Source of the DNA: Streptomyces cyaneus
GTDB taxonomy: Bacteria > Actinomycetota > Actinomycetes > Streptomycetales > Streptomycetaceae
Reading direction: 5' to 3'
Assembly: GCF_004028635.1 (NCBI RefSeq)
Contig: NZ_RQJW01000009.1
Span: 186,001-250,000 of the forward strand
DNA length: 64,000 nt
A model generated the notes under the pieces. That model was not told where the DNA came from. It worked only from the letters and a program-made list of their open reading frames with translations, and ran no database searches. Each line of letters opens with the position of its first letter. Position 1 is the stretch's first letter. Position numbers and translations under genes: made by a program. Shown here piece after piece: positions 7,162-16,594 of this stretch.

Positions 7162-8627
7162 TATGCGCTGTTGTCCGCCGCTCCCAGCCGCTCGTACGCC
7201 GTCACACGCCGCCCGCGGACCTGTACGTCCGCCACCACCCTGAAGTGCTCCTTCAGCACGGCGGTCTTCATCTTGTCCCGCTCCGCCGACACCGGCCGTG
7301 CCACCGCGGGCACATCAGTGACCAGCAGTATTCGGCGCTGTGCCAGCATCGCGCCACGTATCCGTGCCGGAGCCGCCTCCTCGCCCTTCAGCGTCCCCGA
7401 CGCCACAGGGCTTTGTGCCAGCGCTATGTCCCGCAGCCCGGCGAAGTCGTCGGGGCAGACCAGGGCGGTGTCGCGCCGGGCCGCCGGTATGAACACCACC
7501 GCGTCCCCGGACTGCTTCAGCCGCCGCACGTCCGCCGCCACCGCCATCACGTCGTCCACCCGGCTGGCCGGAGAGCGCTTGGCCATCGACTGCGGCAACA
7601 GCGCCACGACCGCGACGACCACCACCACCGGGACGAGCCACGCCGACGACCTCGGAAACCGCGGCCGGACCGCCCGTACGGCCGTGCCCAGCGCCGTGCC
7701 GATCAGCAGTGCCAGACCCAGCATGCTGAACAGGACATAGCGGTCCAGGAACAGCGGCCGGACCAGGGAGAGGCCGACGAGGCCGAGCTGCGGCACCGCC
7801 AGCAGCGGCAGCCCGACGGCCGCCACGGACAGCCGACCCGCTCGCGGCCGGTCCAGCAGGGCACCGAGACCGCCGATCGCCAGCAGGACCGCCGGGCCGA
7901 TCAGCATGTGCCAGGTCAGCGGCGGGATCCAGGAGACCTGGTCGGACTGGCGCCGACTGAAGAGGATCAACGGCAGCACAGCCACCACGGCGGTCACCGC
8001 GGCCACCGCCCAGCGCGTCCATGTCCCTCGCCGTGCCCGCGTCCAGAGCAGGGTCGCCAGGTGCGCGGGCAGGATCAGCAGCGACAGCCAGTTCAGCAGC
8101 CCGCACACCGCCACCGTCCCGCCGTACGCCGCCCAGTGCACCGCTCGGCCACGCCCGTCGAGGACGGTCACCAGCAACAGGGTGGAGATGCCGGCCCCGG
8201 CCGCGATCAACGCGTACGGGCGGCCCTCCTGGAGATAGAACTGCACGGCCGGAAGCAGCCCGAACGCCAGCCCTCCCGCCAGGCCCGCCCAGGCCCCGGC
8301 CAGCCGCCCGCCGATGACCGTCACGCAGGCCGCCGCCACCGCCATGGCCAGTACGGAGGGCAGCCGCAGGGTCGTGGTGCCGGGCCCGAAGCACTCGAAG
8401 AGCGCGTGCATCAGCAGGTAGTAGAGGCCGTGCACGGCATCGACCTGCCCCAGCATGTGCCAGATCTCGCCGACGGACCGCCGGGCCACCTGCCAGGTCG
8501 CGGCCTCGTCCCGCCACACGCTGTGCTGCCGGGACAGCCCCCACAGACCGAGGCCAAGGGTCCACAGCAGGGGTATCGGCCAGAGGGGCGGGCGGCGGCG
8601 CAGGGGTGGCTCCAGGGGGATCGGCAT
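7161..8627 (-). CDS. GT-C (glycosyltransferase 39-like) membrane glycosyltransferase
   Basis: This protein of about 488 residues has many transmembrane helices. The first loop has SVWRDEAATWQVARRSVGEI, with the acidic pair expected for GT39/ArnT-type enzymes that use polyprenyl-phosphate sugars. The C-terminal ~100 residues are a soluble extracytoplasmic domain (VMAVAADVRRLKQSGDAVVF). The acceptor is unknown; cell-wall polymer or protein decoration is likely. The ATG at 8627 (MPIPLEPPLRRR) is favoured because the 27 residues upstream are not membrane-protein-like. It is monocistronic. Confidence 0.8.
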   Translation of the reverse strand: MPIPLEPPLRRRPPLWPIPLLWTLGLGLWGLSRQHSVWRDEAATWQVARRSVGEIWHMLGQVDAVHGLYYLLMHALFECFGPGTTTLRLPSVLAMAVAAACVTVIGGRLAGAWAGLAGGLAFGLLPAVQFYLQEGRPYALIAAGAGISTLLLVTVLDGRGRAVHWAAYGGTVAVCGLLNWLSLLILPAHLATLLWTRARRGTWTRWAVAAVTAVVAVLPLILFSRRQSDQVSWIPPLTWHMLIGPAVLLAIGGLGALLDRPRAGRLSVAAVGLPLLAVPQLGLVGLSLVRPLFLDRYVLFSMLGLALLIGTALGTAVRAVRPRFPRSSAWLVPVVVVVAVVALLPQSMAKRSPASRVDDVMAVAADVRRLKQSGDAVVFIPAARRDTALVCPDDFAGLRDIALAQSPVASGTLKGEEAAPARIRGAMLAQRRILLVTDVPAVARPVSAERDKMKTAVLKEHFRVVADVQVRGRRVTAYERLGAADNSA

Positions 8628-9071
8628 TCCGGGGATCGAAATTCCGTACGGCGGGGGACAGGCAGCCGCCGGGTGATGGTCCCCACTCGCCCGCTCGTCG
8701 CAGAGCACGCCGAACCCCCGCCTCGGCCGCGCTGGTCGAGACGGGATCAGATTTGAGCGTTGCTCGCTTCCCCCGTGAACGCAGCAAAACCTACGGGACG
8801 GGGCGGATCCGCGGCCACCGTCCAGGGCGTGAACACAATCACCGCGAATGAAGGCAACCTTGAGCCCCCTGAACCCTCTCCGAGGCAGTCACCAGAGCTC
8901 GGTCTCCTGCTGATGTTCCACGCGACGTTACCCGTGGGGAACCTCAGATCTACCGCAAACCTTGGCCTGCGTCGTTGCCAGGCGAACCGGTCCGTTGCGA
9001 GTGTCGGAGCCGCCCCCCGCAAGATCCTCATCGGTGATCCCCCTCTCCCCGAGGGGCGAATCGGAGGTTTG
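8628..9071. other. Intergenic region, divergent promoters of glycosyltransferase and ggt
   Basis: These 444 bp separate two divergent genes. An open frame runs in from upstream of ggt but lacks coding character and ends in the ggt signal peptide. GGAGG at 9063-9067 is the ggt ribosome site. No repeat, RNA or further gene is recognised. Confidence 0.5.
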
Positions 9072-10925
9072 ATGACCGCCCGCCGTGCCCTGGTGGCCGC
9101 CGCGTCCGCGACGGCGCTGGCCCTGCCGCTCCTGCTCCCCCACATGGCCACCGCATCCTCCCCGGCGGCGGCCCGAGAAGCGTCGTCCGGGCTGGAGCCG
9201 CCCGCGAAGGAGGCAGTCGCCACCGGCAGCGGCGGCGCCGTCTCCAGCGTGAACCCGTACGCCTCGCAGGCCGGTATCGAGGTGTTGCGGCACGGGGGCA
9301 ACGCCGTGGACGCGGCCGTCGCCACCGCCGCCGCCCTCGGTGTGGTCGAGCCGTACTCGGCGGGCATCGGAGGCGGCGGCTACTTCGTGTACTACAACGC
9401 CCGCACGAAGACGGTGCGGACGATCGACGGACGGGAGACGGGGCCGGCCCGGATGCGGTCGGACTCGTTCGTCGACCCGTCGACGGGCAAGGCGATCCCG
9501 TTCGACGAGGCCGTCAACTCCGGCCTGTCGGTGGGTGTTCCGGGCACCCCGGCGACCTGGCAGCAGGCCCTGGACGAGTGGGGCACCGTGTCGCTGGGCC
9601 AGGCCCTGCGCCGGGCGACGCGCATCGCCGACGAGGGGTTCGTCGTCAACGACGAGTTCCGCGCCCAGACCAAGCTGAACGAGGCGCGGTTCCGCGACTT
9701 CAGCTCGACGGCCGAGCTGTTCCTGCCGAACGGCGAACTGCCCGTGGTGGGCACCCGCTTCCGCAATCCCGGCCTGGCGCGCACCTACCGGGAGCTCTCC
9801 CGTGAGGGCGTGGCCGCCCTGTACCGCGGCGACGTCGGCCGTGACATCGTGCGGACCGTCCAGAACCCGCCGGTGGCCGAGGGGTCCACGCGCAAGGTGC
9901 GCCCCGGGCTCATGGAGCGGTCGGACCTCGCGGGCTACGAGGTGGTACGGCGGTCCCCGACGCACACGACGTACCACGGCCTGGACGTGTACTCCATGGC
10001 GCCGTCGTCCTCCGGCGGCACCACGGTCGGCGAGGCGCTGAACGTCCTGGAGAACTTCCACCTGTCGTCCGCCGACAAGGCCCAGGCCCTGCACCACTAC
10101 CTGGAGGCCAGCCGGATCGCCTTCGCGGACCGCAACCGATGGGTGGGCGACCCGGCGTTCTCCGATGTGCCGACCGAGGAGCTGCTGTCCAAGGAGTTCG
10201 CCAAGGACCGCGCCTGTCTGATCCAGCCCGACTCGACGCTCACCAGCCCGCTCGCCCCGGGTGACCCGCTGAGCCCCGGCCAGGGCTGTACGCAGGGCAC
10301 GGGCACCCAGGAACCCTACGAGGGACCGTCGACCACGCACCTGGTGGCCTCGGACCGCTGGGGCAACGTCGTCTCGTACACGCTGACCATCGAGCAGACC
10401 GGCGGCTCGGCGATCACCGTGCCCGGGCGTGGATTCCTGCTCAACAACGAGCTCACGGACTTCAACTTCACGCCGCTGACGGCGGGTGTGCCCGATCCGA
10501 ACCTGCCGGGGCCGGGCAAGCGGCCGCGCAGCAGCATGTCGCCGACGATCGTGACGCACGCCGGCAAGCCGTTGATCGCGGTGGGCTCGCCGGGCGGGGC
10601 CACCATCATCACCACGGTGCTGCAGACCCTCGTCAACCGTCTCGACCTCGGGATGTCCTTGCCGGAGGCGGTCGCCGCGCCACGCATCTCACAGCGCAAC
10701 CGCACCACGACCGACGCCGAACCGGCCTTCCTCGACTCACCGGAGCGCACTGCGCTCGAAGCCCTCGGCCAGCGCTTCGTCCTGGCTCCGCAGACCTTCA
10801 CCCCGTCGCCCGAGATCGGCGCGGTCGCGGCGCTGGAGTTCGGGCCCGGTGGGAAGGTCACGGCGGTGGCCGAGCCCAAGCGGCGCGGCGGCGGCTCGGC
10901 GATGGTGGTCCACGAAACCCCCTGA
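9072..10925 (+). CDS. ggt: Gamma-glutamyltranspeptidase precursor
   Basis: This 617-residue secreted enzyme cleaves and transfers the gamma-glutamyl group of glutathione and related compounds. Residues 1-31 are a signal peptide (RALVAAASATALALPLLLPH, then ATASS). The large-subunit start is HGGNAVDAAVATAAALGVVE. The autoprocessing site is ST|THL, with Thr421 as the new N-terminal nucleophile of the small subunit. SPGGATIITTVLQTL is the conserved glycine loop of the small subunit. The length is usual for the family. The ATG at 9072 has GGAGG 4 bp upstream. It is monocistronic, converging on sodN. Confidence 0.92.
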   Translation: MTARRALVAAASATALALPLLLPHMATASSPAAAREASSGLEPPAKEAVATGSGGAVSSVNPYASQAGIEVLRHGGNAVDAAVATAAALGVVEPYSAGIGGGGYFVYYNARTKTVRTIDGRETGPARMRSDSFVDPSTGKAIPFDEAVNSGLSVGVPGTPATWQQALDEWGTVSLGQALRRATRIADEGFVVNDEFRAQTKLNEARFRDFSSTAELFLPNGELPVVGTRFRNPGLARTYRELSREGVAALYRGDVGRDIVRTVQNPPVAEGSTRKVRPGLMERSDLAGYEVVRRSPTHTTYHGLDVYSMAPSSSGGTTVGEALNVLENFHLSSADKAQALHHYLEASRIAFADRNRWVGDPAFSDVPTEELLSKEFAKDRACLIQPDSTLTSPLAPGDPLSPGQGCTQGTGTQEPYEGPSTTHLVASDRWGNVVSYTLTIEQTGGSAITVPGRGFLLNNELTDFNFTPLTAGVPDPNLPGPGKRPRSSMSPTIVTHAGKPLIAVGSPGGATIITTVLQTLVNRLDLGMSLPEAVAAPRISQRNRTTTDAEPAFLDSPERTALEALGQRFVLAPQTFTPSPEIGAVAALEFGPGGKVTAVAEPKRRGGGSAMVVHETP

Positions 10926-10972
10926 CACCGGAACGGTGACGAGTCGAGACGCCGGTGAGGAGTCGAGACGCC

Positions 10973-11008
10973 GAAGGGGCCCGCCCGGTGAACCGGTCGG
11001 ACCCCTTC
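10973..11008. terminator. Imperfect hairpin between ggt and sodN
   Basis: GAAGGGG...CCGG at the left pairs with CCGG...CCCCTTC at the right, with two or three internal mismatches and a TGAA loop. It lies between the convergent stops and probably ends both transcripts. Confidence 0.6.
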
Positions 11009-11033
11009 AGGAGACCGTGGAGAATGTCCAGGG

Positions 11034-11429
11034 TCAGGCCTTCTTGGTCTCCCAGAAGATCTTGTCGATCTGGGCGATGTAGTCCAGCGCCTTCTGGCCG
11101 GTCGCCGGGTCGGTCGAGGCCTTGGCGGCCGAGAGGGCCTTCAGGGCGTCGTTGACCAGCTGGTGCAGCTCCGGGTACTTCTCGAAGTGCGGGGGCTTGA
11201 AGTAGTCGCTCCAGAGCACCGAGACGTGGTGCTTCGCGAGCTCGGCGCGCTGCTCCTTGATGACGGTGGCACGCGCCTGGAAGTGCGGGTCGTCGTTGGC
11301 GGCCATCTTTTCCTGCACGGCCTTCACCGACTCCGCCTCGATGCGGGCCTGGGCCGGGTCGTACACACCGCAGGGCAGGTCGCAGTGTGCGCTGACCTTG
11401 ACCTTGGGGGCAAACAGGCGGGAAAGCAT
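11034..11429 (-). CDS. sodN: Nickel superoxide dismutase precursor
   Basis: This 131-residue precursor is the nickel-type superoxide dismutase. A 14-residue leader (MLSRLFAPKVKVSA) precedes the nickel hook HCDLPCGVYDPAQ. After cleavage His1, Cys2 and Cys6 bind nickel, with the new N-terminal amine as another ligand. The four-helix body (FQARATVIKEQRAELAKHHV) forms the hexamer. The start at 11429 is certain because the leader length matches the family. It is divergent from sodX, the peptidase that removes the leader. Nickel-dependent regulation of sodN is known in Streptomyces; no Nur box was identified here. Confidence 0.96.
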   Translation of the reverse strand: MLSRLFAPKVKVSAHCDLPCGVYDPAQARIEAESVKAVQEKMAANDDPHFQARATVIKEQRAELAKHHVSVLWSDYFKPPHFEKYPELHQLVNDALKALSAAKASTDPATGQKALDYIAQIDKIFWETKKA

Positions 11430-11574
11430 GGAGCATTCCTTCCTCGTGATCGTCTTCTCAGGTGGGACATTACTCCCTGCAAGACGGGTTTTCGCGAGTG
11501 CCCCCATGGGCTTAGGACAAAAGTCCAGGGTCAGACTGAGACTGGTGGAGGACAGTACCGGGGAGGTGCCGGGG

Positions 11575-12009
11575 ATGCCGGAGTTGTCGCAGGACGCCGA
11601 GCGCGGGCGGGCCGCTCAGCCCTTCGGGTGGGCCGAGGTGACGGGGCCGTCGATGGTGCCCACGCTGTATCACGGCGACCTGCTCGTGGTGTGGCACCGG
11701 GGGCGCATCAGGCCGGGGGACGTGGTGGTGCTGCGGCATCCGTTCCAGCAGGACCTGCTCGTCGTCAAGCGCGCCGCGCAGCGGCGAGAAGGTGGCTGGT
11801 GGGTGCTCGGGGACAACGCCTACGCCGGAGGGGACAGCACCGACTACGGGGTTGTGCCGGATGAGCTGATTCTGGGCAAGGTCCGCTTCCGGTACCGGCC
11901 GCGCAAGCCGGATCAGCGCTCGCCGTTCGCGCTGGCGCGCTGGGCGGTGTCGGCCGTGCGCCCGGTTTTCGCCGACCGGTCGGCCTCCAAGCGCTTGCGG
12001 GCCCGGTAG
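11575..12009 (+). CDS. sodX: Nickel-type superoxide dismutase maturation peptidase (S26 family)
   Basis: This 144-residue S26-type peptidase has the Ser-Lys dyad. Ser26 is in EVTGPSMVPT and Lys65 in DLLVVKRAA, followed by the family box WWVLGDNAYAGGDS. There is no membrane anchor, which fits a cytoplasmic enzyme that trims the SodN leader. It is divergent from sodN with about 145 bp between starts, the conserved arrangement. GGGGAGG precedes the ATG at 11575. Its last 97 bp overlap the 3' end of the convergent CGNR gene, which is unusually long. Confidence 0.9.
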   Translation: MPELSQDAERGRAAQPFGWAEVTGPSMVPTLYHGDLLVVWHRGRIRPGDVVVLRHPFQQDLLVVKRAAQRREGGWWVLGDNAYAGGDSTDYGVVPDELILGKVRFRYRPRKPDQRSPFALARWAVSAVRPVFADRSASKRLRAR

Positions 12010-12542
12010 GCGGCCACATTGGCGCGGGTCGCGCAGCGGTCCGAGCAGTAGCGCCGGGAGCGATTGGTGGAGGTGTCGAGGTAGGCGTTGCGGCACGGGG
12101 CCGCCTCGCACAGGCCCAGGCGGTCCACGCCGTACTCGGTGAGGTGGAAGGCCAGGCCCATCGCGGCGATGGCCGCGTAGCCCGCGGTCGCGTTGGACGG
12201 ATGGTCCGCGAGGTGCATGTGCCACAGGGGGCGGCCGTCGTCGTCCCGGAAGTCGTGGCCGGAGATCTGCGGGCTCACCGGGAACTCCAGCAGGAGGGAG
12301 TTCAGCAGGTTCACCGCCAGCCCCTCGTCGCCCTGGTCCGCCGCCTCGAAGACCGCCCTCAGCCGCGCACGGACCGAACGGAAGCGGGTGACGTCGGCGT
12401 CGGTGGCACGGCGGCCCGCATCCTGGCTGACGCCGAACAGATCCCGGACGGCCTCGACCGAGGTCAGCGAGTCCTTGCCCCGGGCCGGGTCCTCGCTGTT
12501 GACGAGTCGTACGGCGTAGTCCGAGTAATAGGCCAGTTCCAC
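11913..12542 (-). CDS. CGNR zinc-finger/ABATE domain transcriptional regulator
   Basis: This 209-residue protein has an N-terminal stress-induced ABATE-type domain (LAYYSDYAVRLVNSEDPARG) and a C-terminal CGNR zinc finger: GLCEAAPCRNAYLDTS, then SRRYCSDRCATRANVAAYRA at ~155-190, with four cysteines. Such proteins are inferred DNA-binding regulators. It starts at GTG with AAGGA upstream and is divergent from the methyltransferase gene across about 100 bp, a possible target. The 3' end overlaps sodX by 97 bp on the other strand. Confidence 0.85.
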   Translation of the reverse strand: MELAYYSDYAVRLVNSEDPARGKDSLTSVEAVRDLFGVSQDAGRRATDADVTRFRSVRARLRAVFEAADQGDEGLAVNLLNSLLLEFPVSPQISGHDFRDDDGRPLWHMHLADHPSNATAGYAAIAAMGLAFHLTEYGVDRLGLCEAAPCRNAYLDTSTNRSRRYCSDRCATRANVAAYRARKRLEADRSAKTGRTADTAQRASANGER

Positions 12543-12641
12543 TTGTAGTCCTTACGGAGGCGTTCTATCGTCGTGGTGCGGTCGGGTAACAGCTGATCGT
12601 GCTTCCAGGGTATTACGTGACGCGCGCGATGGAGGGGCTCG

Positions 12642-13415
12642 ATGACGGACACGGACATCACCACCACGGCCGGAGCCGACTGGGCCGCCTGGCAGAAGAG
12701 CTGGGACCGGCAGCAGGAGTGGTACATGCCCGACCGCGAGGAACGTTTCCGGATCATGCTCGACATGGTCGAGGCCCTGGTCGGCCCCGCCCCGCGGGTG
12801 CTCGATCTCGCGTGCGGCACGGGAAGTATCACGGCCCGGCTGCTCGCCCGGTTCCCGGAGGCCACCAGCACGGGCGTCGACCTCGACCCGGCGCTGCTCG
12901 CCATCGCCGAGGGCTCCTTCGCGGGCGACGAGCGGGTTTCGTTCGTCACGGCCGACCTCAAGGACCCCGACTGGCCGACGAAGCTGCTGTACGACTCCTA
13001 CGACGCCGTCCTGACCGCCACGGCCCTGCACTGGCTGCACCGTGAACCCCTCGCGGCCCTCTACGGTCAGGTCGCGGAGCTCGTCCGCGACGGCGGTGTC
13101 TTCCTGAACGCGGACCACATGATCGACGACTCGACGCCCCGGATCAACGCGGCCGAGCGCGCCCAGCGCCACGCCCGTATGGATCAGGCCAAGGCGGACG
13201 GCGCCCTCGACTGGTCCGAGTGGTGGCAGCTGGCCGCCAAGGATCCGGTGCTGGCCGGGCCGACGGCCCGCCGCTTCGAGATCTACGGCGAGCACGCCGA
13301 CGGCGACGCACCGTCCGCGCAGTGGCACGCGCGCGTGCTGCGCGAGAAGGGCTTTGGAGAGGCGCGGCCGGTGTGGTGCTCGCCTTCGGACACGCTGTTG
13401 CTGGCGCTGAAGTAG
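12642..13415 (+). CDS. Class I SAM-dependent methyltransferase
   Basis: This 257-residue protein has a Rossmann methyltransferase core. Motif I is VLDLACGTGSITARLLARFP near residue 50, the acidic ribose-binding residues lie in STGVDLDPALLAIA, and motif IV is YDAVLTATALHWLHREPL. The substrate is unknown; the fold matches small-molecule methyltransferases of the Methyltransf_25 type. GGAGG lies 6 bp before the ATG. A 16-bp hairpin follows, so it is monocistronic. It is divergent from the CGNR regulator. Confidence 0.85.
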   Translation: MTDTDITTTAGADWAAWQKSWDRQQEWYMPDREERFRIMLDMVEALVGPAPRVLDLACGTGSITARLLARFPEATSTGVDLDPALLAIAEGSFAGDERVSFVTADLKDPDWPTKLLYDSYDAVLTATALHWLHREPLAALYGQVAELVRDGGVFLNADHMIDDSTPRINAAERAQRHARMDQAKADGALDWSEWWQLAAKDPVLAGPTARRFEIYGEHADGDAPSAQWHARVLREKGFGEARPVWCSPSDTLLLALK

Positions 13416-13452
13416 GCCGGCGAGGCTCAACTCCGGGGCCGTACGAGCGCAT

Positions 13453-13489
13453 GGCGGAGGCGGTACGAGAAATTCGTGCCGCCTCCGCC
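13453..13489 (+). terminator. Hairpin downstream of the methyltransferase
   Basis: A 16-bp stem with one G-U pair (13453-13468 with 13474-13489) and a 5-nt loop lies about 40 bp after the methyltransferase stop. No U tract follows, which is common in Streptomyces. Confidence 0.7.
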
Positions 13490-13563
13490 GCGTCCTGCGG
13501 GGTCTCCCACCGCACTGGAAGGGATGAGACGGTCCCTACGGCAGGCTCGGGAGAGGGGGAGGG

Positions 13564-14052
13564 ATGACGGGGGGCGCGGAAGCGTCACTGCATGCCTTCG
13601 TCGAGGGCAGACGCACGGCGTTGTTCCGCAGCGCCTATCTGCTGTGCGGCAACCGGGACGAGGCCGAGGACCTCGTGCAGACGGCCCTGGTCAAGGTCGT
13701 CCTCGGCGCACGCAGGCACGCGCGGCTGGACAACCTCGATGCCTATGCGCGCAAGACGCTGGTCAACACCTTCATCGCCTCGCGCCGACGGTTCTGGCGA
13801 CGCGAGCAGGCGTACGGCGAGCTGCCGGACGTGCCGGGGCGGTCGGTGGACAGCGACACCGGGGTCATGGTGCGGGCCGCTCTCGCACAGCTCGCGCCCA
13901 AGCAGCGCGCGGTGCTGGTGCTGCGCTACTGGGAGGACCTCAGCGTCGCCGACACCGCCGAACTGCTCGGCATGCGGGAGAGCACGGTCAAGAGCCACAC
14001 GGCGAGGGGGCTCGCGGCGCTGCGGGCCGCGGTGCGGGAGGAACACGTATGA
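13564..14052 (+). CDS. SigE-family ECF RNA polymerase sigma factor
   Basis: This 162-residue ECF sigma factor of the actinobacterial SigE-like (SigE/SigM50) group has region 2 at ~8-75 (RTALFRSAYLLCGNRDEAED, VQTALVKVV) and region 4 at ~108-158 with the helix-turn-helix LSVADTAELLGMRESTVKSH. No extra domains are present. The ATG follows a GGGAGAGGGGGAGGG purine run. Its stop overlaps the start of the next gene (ATGA), so the two are translationally coupled and the partner probably controls it. Confidence 0.9.
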   Translation: MTGGAEASLHAFVEGRRTALFRSAYLLCGNRDEAEDLVQTALVKVVLGARRHARLDNLDAYARKTLVNTFIASRRRFWRREQAYGELPDVPGRSVDSDTGVMVRAALAQLAPKQRAVLVLRYWEDLSVADTAELLGMRESTVKSHTARGLAALRAAVREEHV

Positions 14053-14768
14053 GTCAGGGCGACGTGTACAGGGTGCCGGAAGCGACGGAGCTGCTGGGGC
14101 GGGCCCTGCGAGGTGTTCCGATGCCCTCGGGGCCCGTCGCGGACGAGGTGTTCGCGCGTGCGGCACGCGTGCGGTGGCGTAGGCGGGGGGTCGTCACCGG
14201 GGCCGCGGCGGCCGTGGTCGTGGTGGGTCTGACCGGGACCGGGGTGCTGCCGGTGAACGGCTCGGAGCAGACGGGCGTCATCGGTACACAGACCACGCCC
14301 AGGGCGGACCGGCTGGCGAAGCTGCTGCCGCCCGGGACCGGCGAGATCCGCGAGGTCGGGGACGTGGCGGGCGAAGGACCGTACGACGGGCTCTACGCCG
14401 TCTACAAGGACGGCGGCGTCGGGTATCTCAACATCCAGGTCATGCCGGGCCGGCGGGCGGACTGGCCGGTGCCGGTCGGTGAGCGGTGCTCGTCGTACAT
14501 TCCCGGGATGACGGCGACCTGCGTTCCCGAGACGCTGCCGAACGGCGATGAGCGCGAGTCCACCGAGCTGCTGCGGGAGAGCCGCAGGGACGGCAACACA
14601 TGGGGGCCCAAGCGCTCCGTGCGGCTGTTCACGAAAGGCTACGTGGTCATGATCACGGCCGGCAGTGGTTTCGTGGGCAAGTACGCGCTGGGGCCACGGC
14701 TCGACGCCCCGCCGCTGACGGCGGACCAGTTGCGTGACGTGGTGATGGCGCCCGAGCTGTTGCCGTAG
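14049..14768 (+). CDS. Membrane protein coupled to the SigE-type sigma factor, possible anti-sigma factor
   Basis: This 239-residue protein has a short cytoplasmic N-terminus of ~45 residues, one membrane segment at ~52-76 (GVVTGAAAAVVVVGLTGTGV), and an extracytoplasmic domain with two cysteines (GERCSSYI, MTATCVPE). The layout, a small cytosolic part joined to an external sensor domain and coupled by ATGA to an ECF gene, is that of an anti-sigma factor. No zinc-binding HxxxCxxC is present, so the assignment rests on context. Confidence 0.7.
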   Translation: MSQGDVYRVPEATELLGRALRGVPMPSGPVADEVFARAARVRWRRRGVVTGAAAAVVVVGLTGTGVLPVNGSEQTGVIGTQTTPRADRLAKLLPPGTGEIREVGDVAGEGPYDGLYAVYKDGGVGYLNIQVMPGRRADWPVPVGERCSSYIPGMTATCVPETLPNGDERESTELLRESRRDGNTWGPKRSVRLFTKGYVVMITAGSGFVGKYALGPRLDAPPLTADQLRDVVMAPELLP

Positions 14769-14789
14769 GGGCCGTAGGGGCGGTACATG

Positions 14790-14829
14790 GTGAAGGGGCG
14801 GTACGAGGATCTCGTACCGCCCCTTCACC
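14790..14829. terminator. Long hairpin between the sigma-factor operon and the ABC transporter
   Basis: The arms at 14790-14808 and 14812-14829 pair along almost their full length, with one bulged base and a 3-nt loop. It lies between convergent operons and can end both. Confidence 0.75.
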
Positions 14830-14838
14830 GTCGTACCG

Positions 14839-15596
<758 letters not shown>

Positions 15597-15600
<4 letters not shown>

Positions 15601-16562
15601 GCCGACGCACCCCTTTCGCGGCCGAGCCCGAGCATGTTCGCCTTGATCTTCTGCCACGGCGTCGCCGGCAGGCTCCGGGTCGAGCCGCGGGCGTAGTGGC
15701 GCTCCAGGTAGTACTGGAAGACGCTGAACACGCTGGTCATGACCAGGTACCAGATGCACGCCACGAACAGCATCTCCATCACGGCGTACGACGTGGAGCC
15801 GATCGTGGAGGTCGCGCGCAGCAGTTCGTTGTACGTCACCGCGTACACCAGCGACGAGGTCTTCAGCATGTTGATGAACTCGTTGCCGGTCGGCGGCACG
15901 ATCACCCGCATCGCCTGCGGGATCACGATGCGGCGCAGCGTCTTCGCGTGGCTCATTCCGAGCGCGTGCGAGGCCTCGGTCTGGCCCTCGTCGACGGCCA
16001 TCAGACCGGCGCGGCAGATCTCCGCCATGTACGCCGCCTCGTTCAGGCCCAGGCCCAGCAGGGCGGCCATGAACGGGGTCATGACGTCGACCATCTCGTC
16101 CTTGTAGATCGGACCGAGATTCAGCACCGGGAAGATCAGCGCCAGGTTGAACCAGAGGAGGAGCTGGACGTAGACCGGCGTACCGCGGAAGAACCAGATG
16201 TAGACCCAGGCCACCCAGCTCGTCACCGGGTTCTTGGAGAGCCGCATCACGGCCAGGATCACGCCCAGGACCACGCCCATGATCATCGCCAGGACGCTGA
16301 TCAGCAGAGTGCGGCCGGCGCCCGCGAGGACCGTGGAGTCGAAGACGTAATTGCCGACCGTGTCCCACTGGATCTTCTCGGCCGTGGCGAAGGCGTTGAC
16401 CAGCAGGGCCACCAGCGCCAGCACGATGACACCGCTGACCCAGCGGCCGTAGTGCCGGACCGGAATTGCCTTGATCGCCTCGGGCGGGATGGACCCGCCC
16501 TCTTTGGAGACGGCGGCCGACGGATTCGCGTCGGCCGGCTCCTTGTCGAACTTGTCAGTCAC
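15597..16562 (-). CDS. Amino acid ABC transporter permease
   Basis: This 321-residue HisM/GlnP-type permease has a hydrophobic segment at ~40-62 and a further core of about five helices. The ATPase-contact loop EASHALGMSHAKTLRRIVIP, followed by QAMRVIVPPTGNEFINMLKT, is the family signature. The N-terminal ~35 residues are hydrophilic and longer than in most homologues. The gene sits 32 bp after the binding-protein gene and overlaps the ATPase gene. Confidence 0.92.
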
Positions 16563-16594
16563 TGTGACTGCCCTTCAGTGCTTGCCCGGGACGG

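Noticed and set aside
11430..11574. Nur operator between sodN and sodX
   Set aside because: TTGCA occurs once on the minus strand, but no paired half site at the right spacing was found.
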